Shown: positions 1 to 4,862 of the stretch, in pieces
Layout: every line of letters begins with the position of its first letter
Numbering within the stretch: position 1 is the first letter of the stretch
Origin: an uncultured Oscillibacter sp.
GTDB lineage: Bacteria; Bacillota; Clostridia; Oscillospirales; Oscillospiraceae
Direction: 5' to 3'
Assembly (NCBI GenBank): GCA_902476875.1
Contig: CABSFC010000101.1
Span: 1-9,860, forward strand
DNA: 9,860 bases
Notes under the pieces: generated by a model
Database searches by the model: none
Told to the model about the DNA's origin: nothing
Seen by the model: the letters and a program-made list of their open reading frames with translations, nothing else
Program-made: the position numbers and the translations under genes

Positions 1-1
1 G

Positions 2-1795
2 CTGCGCTTCGACGGCGACTATGTGGTCTCCATCAAGGATGTCGACAAGGTCTACACCGACTATCGCTTCCAGATCGATGACGAGGACGTCTACGCCATG
101 CGTGACGAGCTGACCGTCAATACCCAGGCTGTCAATGCCACTCCCGCGGTCAAGGGCATCGTGGACGATCCCGACACCCTGTTCCTGCAGGGCCGCACCC
201 TGTATATCACCTCCAACCGCGCCGACGTGGGCCTGGGCCTGGCGGCTGGCGCCAAGGCTGTGACCATCCAGAAGGAGAACGGCTCCACCGAGGAGACCAA
301 CTTCTCTGACGTGGCTTCCGCCATCGCGCACCTGGCTGACGCCGACGAGGCTACCGCCGGCTTCCAGTATGACGGCAAGGTCTACGCTGTCCTGAACAGC
401 AACGGCACCGCCGACTGGATCGTCTTCGTCAACGACACCGAGCTGCTGACCGGCACCCAGACGCCCAGCTACGGCTACACCGGCAACCTGCTGACCGTCT
501 ACAACGCCAAGCAGACCGTCTCCGGCCTGACCCTGGCTGGCAGCTCCGCCACCGGCACCTTCAACCTGCTGGGCTATGGCGTCCTGCAGACCAGCGTCAC
601 CTACACCGCTCCCGCTTGGGTGCCCGATGGCGCTCAGGTGACCCTGACCGCTCCCATCCTGTACAACAACATGGTGGTCGGCAGCTTCACTGGCACTGGC
701 GTGATCTCCGGCGGCAAGGCTCTGCTGAACCAGACCTCTCCCTTCGGCAACTACCTGGCCTACGAGAACGCGAACAACTTCAGCTTCGGCAACGCCACCG
801 CTGAGACCTTCAGCGCTGTCAACGTCTACTACTTCGATCAGACCGGCGCCCGTCTGGAGAGCAAGCTGGATATGAACAATACCAGCAAGACCCTGACCAC
901 CAACGCTCTGGCTCAGGAGGCCCTGAAGATCAAGATGGTCAACAGCGATGCTGTCAACGATGCCGTTCTGACGATTGCTGGCACCAGCAGCGATACTTCT
1001 GCCTCCAACATTTCTTACGCCACCCTGAACACTGGTTGGACCGCCGGCACTAACCGCAACGCCATTGGCAACGGCCCCGTGGTCGTGACCCTGAACGTTG
1101 CCTCTCTGGCGAACACCTACAAGGTTGAGAAGGGCTCCGGTCTGGCGACTGACGTTGCTAACGCCATCGATCTGACTGGTGGCTCCGCCACTGCCGCCAC
1201 CATGGACAAGTTCGGCCTGGCTTCCAACGACGACACCCTGAAGATTGAGACTACCGCTAACGTGACCTCCGGCCTCAACCAGTACAACGTTGTTACCTTC
1301 AAGGCCACCGTGGCGAACGGCGCTGACTCTGCTCCTGCCGCCGCCACCTACAAGGTCACCGTCACCACCACTGCCGGCACTCTGACCTTCACTGGTCTGA
1401 GCACGACCGCGAACGCGACCCTGACCATGCCCGCTGGCGATGTCACCATCACCGGTGTCAAGGCCGAGGTCGAGACTCCCCTGGTGGTGGTCAACACCGT
1501 GACCAAGACCGCTGACAACCAGATCACCGTCAAGTTCAACACCGCTGTGAACGATGGCACTTCTCCTGTTGCGGCTGCTCTGGCTGCTGCCGACTTCACT
1601 CTGGGCACTGGCACCATCGTGGATGTGGCTCACACCGTGGACACCAACACCGTGGTGATCACCGTTGACCATGTCCTGACTGTTGGCGAGACTGTCACGA
1701 TCAATGCGTCCTCCGTCTACAACACGGCCAATTCTGCCGATGTTCTGACCGGTGTCACCGCCTACACCCTGGGCGCTAACGGCCTGTTTGTCTGA
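2..1795 (+). CDS. Surface/S-layer-type protein, C-terminal part (5' end outside window)
   Basis: The frame is open from the first bases (LRFDGDYVVSIKD...) to a TGA at 1793-1795, so the 5' end is missing and 597 residues are visible. No signal peptide or SLH domain is seen; these would lie upstream. The visible part is rich in Thr, Ala, Asn, Val and Gly and almost free of Cys, as expected of an exported beta-rich surface protein. Around 1330-1480 there is an InlB-like ending (TLTMPAGDVTITGVKA), and the last ~100 residues (from about 1480: VVNTVTKTADNQITVKFNTA) look like a bacterial Ig-like domain. Codon use is very biased (CTG, AAC, GGC, ACC) up to about 950, then more T-ending codons appear, suggesting a highly expressed protein with a differently derived C-terminal part. 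A strong terminator follows. S-layer role is inferred from composition and family resemblance. Confidence 0.8.
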   Translation: MRFDGDYVVSIKDVDKVYTDYRFQIDDEDVYAMRDELTVNTQAVNATPAVKGIVDDPDTLFLQGRTLYITSNRADVGLGLAAGAKAVTIQKENGSTEETNFSDVASAIAHLADADEATAGFQYDGKVYAVLNSNGTADWIVFVNDTELLTGTQTPSYGYTGNLLTVYNAKQTVSGLTLAGSSATGTFNLLGYGVLQTSVTYTAPAWVPDGAQVTLTAPILYNNMVVGSFTGTGVISGGKALLNQTSPFGNYLAYENANNFSFGNATAETFSAVNVYYFDQTGARLESKLDMNNTSKTLTTNALAQEALKIKMVNSDAVNDAVLTIAGTSSDTSASNISYATLNTGWTAGTNRNAIGNGPVVVTLNVASLANTYKVEKGSGLATDVANAIDLTGGSATAATMDKFGLASNDDTLKIETTANVTSGLNQYNVVTFKATVANGADSAPAAATYKVTVTTTAGTLTFTGLSTTANATLTMPAGDVTITGVKAEVETPLVVVNTVTKTADNQITVKFNTAVNDGTSPVAAALAAADFTLGTGTIVDVAHTVDTNTVVITVDHVLTVGETVTINASSVYNTANSADVLTGVTAYTLGANGLFV

Positions 1796-1833
1796 TCCCA
1801 GAACCGATAGCTGATTCGCGGCTGTAAAATGCG

Positions 1834-1870
1834 AAAAAAGGCCCCCGGGCCGAAGCCCGGGGGCCCTTTT
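1834..1870. terminator. Strong bidirectional intrinsic terminator
   Basis: Six A, then an 11-bp perfect GC stem (1840-1850 pairing with 1855-1865) around a CGAA loop, then five T. The A and T tracts make it work on both strands. It closes the surface-protein gene on + and the small gene at 1870-2379 on -, whose TAA begins inside the T run. Confidence 0.93.
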
Positions 1871-2379
1871 TATCGAATCCCGTACATGCGCAGACAGCTC
1901 CCCGCCGCCATCCCCGTGTAATAGTTCGTGTTCCCCGCCACCTCGGTGATCTTGCTGTAGGGGTCCTTTGACGCCATGACCGCGCCGCCCGGAAAGAAGA
2001 GCGCCCGCACCGCCCGTTCGGCGTCCCGCAGGGGGAAGAGCACGGCCATGCAGGGGTCCTTGATCGCGGGGGCGTAAGCGGAGCGGCTTGTCGCGGTGAT
2101 TCCGGAGATTCCAAAGCTCATGGTCGTCACGCTGCTGCTCGTCATGACGGGGACCATCTCCAGCAGCACGATGCTCCACTGGCTCCAGTCGATGTCCCGC
2201 AGGTCCATGGTGACGCCAAAGGCGTAGCCGTCCAGCACGACCTCCCGGACCAGCTCCGCCCGCCCCAGCTTTCCCGCCAGCGCCGCCTCGATCCTCGCGT
2301 TGTCGCCGTTGAAGTCCTCCCGCAAAATGCGGTCGGAGGCCTCCCACTGATTCAGCCGATAAGTTTCTGTCTGTTTCAT
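1870..2379 (-). CDS. Hypothetical protein, 169 aa, N-terminus of a phage/tail-associated look
   Basis: The start is the ATG at 2379 because a strong SD (GGGGAGGA) lies just upstream; upstream in-frame extensions have no SD and run into the repeat region. The N-terminus (MKQTETYRLNQWEASDRILR, then EDFNGDNARIEAAL) resembles short N-terminal segments I associate with prophage or tail-linked proteins of Clostridia; this is from memory, not a search. The rest has no motif I recognise: two hydrophobic, Val/Met/Ser-rich stretches in the middle and a Gly/Tyr-rich C-terminus ending CLRMYGIR. No signal peptide or clear membrane segment is seen. I find no convincing promoter between it and the repeat at 2443, so it may depend on transcription from the duplicated module upstream. 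The stop codon overlaps the bidirectional terminator. Function unknown. Confidence 0.8.
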   Translation of the reverse strand: MKQTETYRLNQWEASDRILREDFNGDNARIEAALAGKLGRAELVREVVLDGYAFGVTMDLRDIDWSQWSIVLLEMVPVMTSSSVTTMSFGISGITATSRSAYAPAIKDPCMAVLFPLRDAERAVRALFFPGGAVMASKDPYSKITEVAGNTNYYTGMAAGSCLRMYGIR

Positions 2380-2470
2380 ACGTTCCTCCCCAAAAGTGTT
2401 TTTGCGCTTCGTTGTTGTACACATAAGGCCGCCATTCCGCCATTTTTGCCCTCCCGGGTGCAACAACGCG

Positions 2471-2502
2471 AAAAAAATTCCCCTCCGCCAACGGCGAAGG
2501 GG
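2471..2502 (-). terminator. Intrinsic terminator, end of minus-strand transcript of copy 1
   Basis: On the minus strand there is a 10-bp stem, CCCCTTCGCC with GGCGGAGGGG (one G-U), around a three-base GTT loop. It is followed by AA and seven T (2471-2477 read on -). It would end the minus-strand transcript of copy 1, after it has run past the antisense promoter. Confidence 0.8.
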
Positions 2503-2510
2503 TCCACTGC

Positions 2511-2538
2511 TTGACAAATGGGGAAAGTGTGGTAAGAT
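2511..2538 (+). promoter_or_regulatory. Sigma-70-type promoter for antisense RNA, copy 1
   Basis: A perfect -35 TTGACA (2511-2516), a 16-bp spacer and -10 TAAGAT (2533-2538). It fires rightward into the 3' end of the small minus-strand ORF. Expected transcript start is near 2545. No good plus-strand gene follows, so an untranslated RNA is the likely product. Confidence 0.75.
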
Positions 2539-2544
2539 AAAAAC

Positions 2545-2642
2545 AGAAAGGGCAAAGCCGATCAGCGGTTCAGCCCGACTAGATAATGGTTCTAATAGAT
2601 AGAAACCGTCACTTGGCCGAGTGGCGGTTTCCGCTTTTCTTC
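2545..2642 (+). ncRNA. Predicted antisense RNA (antitoxin-like), copy 1
   Basis: Predicted RNA of about 100 nt from the promoter at 2511-2538. Its 5' part can fold with GGGC (2550-2553) pairing GCCC (2573-2576) around a small inner stem. Its 3' end is the stem 2602-2613 with 2620-2631 (12 bp, one G-U), followed by the T-rich CGCTTTTCTTC, a plausible but imperfect terminator. It is complementary to the last ~11 codons and 3' untranslated part of the minus-strand ORF at 2609-2689, the geometry of 3'-overlapping type I antitoxins. Ends are inferred. Confidence 0.55.
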
Positions 2643-2689
2643 ACAATGATCGTCACCGTAAAAGCGCCGATATGTAAAGTAATACGCAT
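2609..2689 (-). CDS. 26-residue small peptide, toxin-like, copy 1
   Basis: ATG at 2687-2689, TGA at 2609-2611. The peptide begins MRITLHIGAFTVTIIV and ends KKSGNRHSAK: a hydrophobic, beta-branched stretch (residues 3-16) followed by a basic tail. Upstream is AAAGGGGGTGAGACCT before ATG, a good SD. The last seven codons and the stop lie inside the hairpin 2602-2631. The peptide is identical to that of copy 2, but this copy has no recognisable promoter of its own: upstream on the minus strand are only the copy 2 terminator and a GC-rich stretch. It could be expressed only by read-through. Membrane-acting toxin is inferred from layout and composition; I do not recognise a named family. Confidence 0.55.
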   Translation of the reverse strand: MRITLHIGAFTVTIIVKKSGNRHSAK

Positions 2690-2697
2690 AGGTCTCA

Positions 2698-2712
2698 CCC
2701 CCTTTCGGGTGG
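2698..2712 (-). promoter_or_regulatory. SD-occluding hairpin with GNRA loop, copy 1
   Basis: In the minus-strand RNA, CCACCC pairs with the GGGGG of the SD (bulged A) across a GAAA tetraloop. The ribosome site of the 26-codon ORF would be largely hidden. The equivalent place in copy 2 has a different sequence but the same design. Confidence 0.5.
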
Positions 2713-2749
2713 TACGGAGCCGTTTTTGCCCTCCCTGGGGCAAGGGCGC

Positions 2750-2781
2750 AAAAAAATCCCCCTCCGCCGTTGGCGAAGGGG
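2750..2781 (-). terminator. Intrinsic terminator, end of minus-strand transcript of copy 2
   Basis: The same 10-bp stem as in copy 1, with the loop read on the minus strand as AAC instead of GTT, followed by GGA and seven T. It separates the two modules and should keep copy 2 transcripts out of copy 1. Confidence 0.8.
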
Positions 2782-2789
2782 TCCACTGC

Positions 2790-2817
2790 TTGACAAATGG
2801 GGAAAGTGTGGTAAGAT
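2790..2817 (+). promoter_or_regulatory. Sigma-70-type promoter for antisense RNA, copy 2
   Basis: Identical to the copy 1 promoter: TTGACA (2790-2795), 16-bp spacer, TAAGAT (2812-2817). It faces the ORF at 2888-2968. Confidence 0.75.
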
Positions 2818-2823
2818 AAAAAC

Positions 2824-2921
2824 AGAAAGGGCAAAGCCGATCAGCGGTTCAGCCCGACTAGATAATGGTTCTAATAGATAGAAACCGTCACTTGGCCGAG
2901 TGGCGGTTTCCGCTTTTCTTC
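2824..2921 (+). ncRNA. Predicted antisense RNA (antitoxin-like), copy 2
   Basis: Same sequence and predicted folding as the copy 1 RNA, ending in the hairpin 2881-2910 plus the T-rich CGCTTTTCTTC. Because it is identical to the copy 1 RNA, either RNA could pair with either minus-strand mRNA in trans. Ends are inferred. Confidence 0.55.
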
Positions 2922-2968
2922 ACAATGATCGTCACCGTAAAAGCGCCGATATGTAAAGTAATACGCAT
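2888..2968 (-). CDS. 26-residue small peptide, toxin-like, copy 2 (promoter intact)
   Basis: Identical 26-residue peptide to copy 1 (MRITLHIGAF..., basic tail ending NRHSAK). ATG at 2966-2968 is preceded by GGGAGGTGAGACCT, a near-perfect SD at a good distance, and by a leader of about 80 nt from a perfect consensus promoter at 3054-3082. The hydrophobic core plus basic C-terminus, the antisense promoter at its 3' end and the hidden SD together suggest a type I toxin-like peptide. At 26 residues it is shorter than well-known Firmicute type I toxins such as BsrG or TxpA. A non-toxic small membrane peptide or leader peptide is the alternative. Confidence 0.65.
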   Translation of the reverse strand: MRITLHIGAFTVTIIVKKSGNRHSAK

Positions 2969-2974
2969 AGGTCT

Positions 2975-2993
2975 CACCTCCCTTCCGGGAGTG
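2975..2993 (-). promoter_or_regulatory. SD-occluding hairpin with GGAA loop, copy 2
   Basis: In the minus-strand RNA, CACTCCC pairs with GGGAGGTG (one bulged G) across a GGAA tetraloop. The entire SD of the small ORF lies in the 3' arm, so translation would need opening of the hairpin. Confidence 0.55.
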
Positions 2994-3033
2994 TGACCGA
3001 ACCGCCAACCGGATTATGGCAATGCCCTTTCCG

Positions 3034-3047
3034 GCCCCAAATGGGGC
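3034..3047 (-). promoter_or_regulatory. 5'-terminal stem-loop of small-ORF mRNA
   Basis: GCCCC/GGGGC around ATTT on the minus strand. The predicted start from the promoter at 3054-3082 (near 3047) puts this stem at the very 5' end of the mRNA, where it would protect the message from 5' decay. Confidence 0.45.
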
Positions 3048-3053
3048 ATCATC

Positions 3054-3082
3054 ATTATACAAATGCGTGGCACGTTTGTCAA
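3054..3082 (-). promoter_or_regulatory. Perfect consensus sigma-70 promoter for small peptide, copy 2
   Basis: On the minus strand: TTGACA (3082-3077), exactly 17 bp, TATAAT (3059-3054). Both hexamers match the consensus fully. It lies 8 bp after the U-tract of the MATE terminator, so it drives an independent unit. No equivalent exists upstream of the copy 1 ORF. Confidence 0.88.
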
Positions 3083-3090
3083 CCGCTGCC

Positions 3091-3120
3091 AAAAAGCCCG
3101 CCGTCCACTGGACGGCGGGC
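3091..3120 (-). terminator. Intrinsic terminator of the MATE gene
   Basis: On the minus strand an 11-bp perfect stem (GCCCGCCGTCC with GGACGGCGGGC, three-base loop) is followed by five T. It begins 6 bp after the MATE stop codon. Confidence 0.93.
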
Positions 3121-3126
3121 TCTGTT

Positions 3127-4509
3127 TCACGCCCCGATCCGGGCCTCGACGGTCCGCATGGTGCGGCGCAGGAAGATGGAGGACAGCAGCAGGGACATCA
3201 GCTCCGCGATGGGGAACGCGAACCAGACCAGCTCCAGCCGTCCGGTCCGGGCCAGCAGCCACGCCGCCGGAAGCAGTACCACCAGCTGGCGGCAGACGGA
3301 GATGATCAGGCTGTAAAAAGGGTTCCCGATGGCCTGACACACGGACCCGGCGATGATGTCGAAGCCCGCCAGCAGGAAGTGGATGCTGATGATCCGCAGC
3401 GCCACCACGCCGATGGGCAGCATCTCCGCCGAGGCGTTGAACAGGCGCAGCAGTACGTCGGGGAACAGCTGGAACGCGGCGAACCCCGCCGCCATGATGC
3501 AGGTTGCGGCGCGGACGGCCAGCTTCACGGTCCGCTTCACCCGGTCCAGTCGGGCGGCGCCGTAGTTGTAGGAGATGATGGGCACCATACCGTTGTTCAG
3601 CCCGAACACCGGCATGAAGATGAAGCTCTGGAGCTTGAAATAAGCGCCGAAGGCCGCCGTGGCGGCGTCGGTGAAGGCGATGACGATCTTGTTGATGCCG
3701 AAGGTCATGATGGAGCTGATGGACTGCATGACGATGGAGGGGAAGCCCACCCGGTAGATCTCCCGGGCCACCTGCCGGTCCCAGCGGATCTGGCGGGGGC
3801 GGATGTGGATATCCGGGTTGCGCTTCACATTCAGCACCGCGGCCACAACGGCGGCCACGATCTGCCCGGCCACCGTGGCGATGGCCGCGCCCGCCGCCTC
3901 CAGCCGGGGCGCGCCCAAAAGGCCGAAGATCAGGATCGGGTCCAGGACGATGTTGATGCCCGCGCCGATGAGCTGGGTGCACATGGCCAGGGTGGTGCGC
4001 CCGGTGGACTGGAGCAGCCGCTCGAAGCAGAATTGCCCGAACAGGCCGATGGAGCAGCCCAGGCAGATCGAGGCGTAGTCCGTGCCATAGTCCACGATGG
4101 GGGCGATGTCCGTCTGGGCCAGATAGAAGGGCCGGACCAGGAAGACGCCCAGCAGGGCGAACACCACAAAGCTGCACAGGGCCAGAAAGATGCCCGTGTT
4201 GGCGGCCTTGTCCGCCATCTCCTGTTTCTTCTCACCCAGAGAACGGGACAGCAGGGCGTTGATGCCCACAGCGGTGCCGCCTCCCACGGCGATCATCAGG
4301 TTTTGCAGGGGGAACGCCAGAGACACGGCGTTGAAAGCGTCCTGGCTGATCCGGGCCACGAACACGCTGTCCACCACGTTGTACAGCGCCTGCACCAGCA
4401 TGGAGATCATCATGGGGATGGCCATGCCTGCCAGCAGCCTGCCAATGGGCATGACGCCCATCTTGTTTTCCTGGGGAGCCGCGCCGGCGGCGGGGGTGTT
4501 ATCTCTCAT
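3127..4509 (-). CDS. MATE family efflux transporter
   Basis: A 460-residue membrane protein of normal length for MATE transporters, which export cationic drugs and metabolites in exchange for Na+ or H+. Start chosen at ATG 4509, with AGAAAGGA about 9 nt upstream; a TTG at 4515 is in frame but too close to the SD. The first TM has the family pattern (IPMMISMLVQALYNVVDSVF, residues ~31-50), followed by a Gly-rich stretch (AVGGGTAVGINALLSRSLGE). The second half repeats the fold, with FGLNNGMVPIISYNYGAAR at about residue 310. Twelve hydrophobic segments are expected; the C-terminus is basic (RRTMRTVEARIGA). It is alone between two terminators. No strong promoter was found; part of its expression may come from prfB read-through. 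Substrate cannot be told from sequence. Confidence 0.95.
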   Translation of the reverse strand: MRDNTPAAGAAPQENKMGVMPIGRLLAGMAIPMMISMLVQALYNVVDSVFVARISQDAFNAVSLAFPLQNLMIAVGGGTAVGINALLSRSLGEKKQEMADKAANTGIFLALCSFVVFALLGVFLVRPFYLAQTDIAPIVDYGTDYASICLGCSIGLFGQFCFERLLQSTGRTTLAMCTQLIGAGINIVLDPILIFGLLGAPRLEAAGAAIATVAGQIVAAVVAAVLNVKRNPDIHIRPRQIRWDRQVAREIYRVGFPSIVMQSISSIMTFGINKIVIAFTDAATAAFGAYFKLQSFIFMPVFGLNNGMVPIISYNYGAARLDRVKRTVKLAVRAATCIMAAGFAAFQLFPDVLLRLFNASAEMLPIGVVALRIISIHFLLAGFDIIAGSVCQAIGNPFYSLIISVCRQLVVLLPAAWLLARTGRLELVWFAFPIAELMSLLLSSIFLRRTMRTVEARIGA

Positions 4510-4543
4510 TTCCAATGTTCCTTTCTCTCTTTGGTATCCGCAG

Positions 4544-4576
4544 AAAAAGGACGCGGCTCTTGCGGCCGCGCCTTTT
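4544..4576 (-). terminator. Intrinsic terminator downstream of prfB
   Basis: Minus-strand stem CGCGGC/GCCGCG, extended by GG/CC past one bulge and by an A/T tract, with a 7-nt loop and then five T. It would end prfB transcription about 30 bp before the MATE start. The A-tract gives it some two-way character. Confidence 0.75.
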
Positions 4577-4607
4577 ATGGCGGAGGGGGAATAGACGGCG
4601 GAGCGGC

Positions 4608-4626
4608 GGACGGATGATATCCGTCC
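4608..4626. other. Perfect 8-bp inverted repeat
   Basis: GGACGGAT and ATCCGTCC around GAT, lying between the duplicated prfB tail and the terminator. No T tract follows, so it is not a terminator. It could be an operator or RNA structure; no role can be assigned. Confidence 0.4.
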
Positions 4627-4635
4627 CTGCGGCGG

Positions 4636-4728
4636 TTACTTTTTCAATTCGCCGGTGGCCAGCTGGGTCAGATAGGCGTTGAGGAACCCGTCCAGGTCGC
4701 CGTCCATGACGCCGTCGATGTTGCTGGT
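4636..4728 (-). pseudogene. Duplicated last 31 codons of prfB (remnant or att-like)
   Basis: 93 bp identical, base for base, to 4863-4955, the end of prfB including TAA. The match starts exactly at the stop codon and ends within codon 344/345, where the sequence switches to unrelated DNA. It encodes TSNIDGVMDGDLDGFLNAYL and the rest of the RF2 tail but has no start or SD and is not expected to be translated. Together with the 134-bp spacer it makes a 227-bp unit between prfB and its presumed original terminator. The pattern fits an integration-type duplication of a gene's 3' end; a local assembly error in a draft genome is the alternative. Confidence 0.85.
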
Positions 4729-4862
4729 GGCACCCCACGCGCCCTTGTCGCGCGGGGACCCCGCATTGGACTCAAATGGTCGGGCAAAGCCCGCCCATTT
4801 CAAGGTTTTGCTCCGCAAAACGCTTGGACGCCGCACCCGCGGCGGAGACCAGCCGCCTCGAC
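4729..4862 (-). mobile_element. 134-bp hairpin-dense element between the prfB tails
   Basis: Almost the whole stretch folds. Hairpins: 4752-4764 (GCGGGG A CCCCGC), 4774-4800 (11 bp with one mismatch, AAA loop), 4801-4826 (11 bp with one bulge, TCC loop), and two competing GC stems at 4830-4843 and 4841-4857. There is no ORF with a ribosome site. The position between identical copies of a conserved gene's 3' end suggests a small non-autonomous insertion. No integrase, transposase or terminal inverted repeats are present, so the mobile-element call is an inference. Confidence 0.45.

Larger units (their letters stand above)
2443..2715. repeat. Tandem repeat unit, copy 1 (small-ORF/antisense module)
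   Basis: First of two adjacent units. Positions 2493-2699 are identical over 207 bp to 2772-2978 (offset 279). The flanks are diverged but alignable: the stretch from TTTTTGCCCTCCC through the A-rich tract and terminator on the left, and the SD hairpin on the right. The 207-bp core contains the antisense promoter, the shared hairpin and the 26-codon ORF. Flanks with several substitutions against a perfect core point to a recent conversion or duplication, or to selection on the core. Confidence 0.95.
2723..2995. repeat. Tandem repeat unit, copy 2 (small-ORF/antisense module)
   Basis: Second unit of the tandem pair; core 2772-2978 is identical to 2493-2699. It abuts the unique upstream sequence that supplies a consensus promoter for its minus-strand ORF, so this is the copy likely to be expressed. 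Confidence 0.95.

Noticed and set aside
2611..2625. tRNA-like stretch (TGGCCGAGTGG, as in the D-arm of tRNA-Ser)
   Set aside because: No acceptor stem, anticodon arm or T-arm around it; it is the loop and arm of the shared hairpin.
2586..2819. Plus-strand ORF MVLIDRNRHLAEW... starting inside the antisense RNA
   Set aside because: No SD before its ATG, runs through the SD hairpin and the terminator of the other strand, and its C-terminal part differs between the copies. An untranslated RNA is simpler.
2443..2995. CRISPR or insertion sequence as explanation of the direct repeats
   Set aside because: Only two long units with no spacers, no transposase, no terminal inverted repeats and no target-site duplication seen.
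2871..3092. Minus-strand 73-codon ORF in the frame overlapping the 26-codon ORF
   Set aside because: Its ATG lies upstream of the -35 of the consensus promoter, so it would not be on that transcript, and it has no SD.
4510..4515. TTG start for the MATE protein at 4515
   Set aside because: Only 3 nt from the SD core; ATG at 4509 has normal spacing.
3014..4617. Long frames on both strands across the MATE gene
   Set aside because: Arg/His/Gly-rich shadows; they overrun the MATE terminator and the promoter at 3054-3082.
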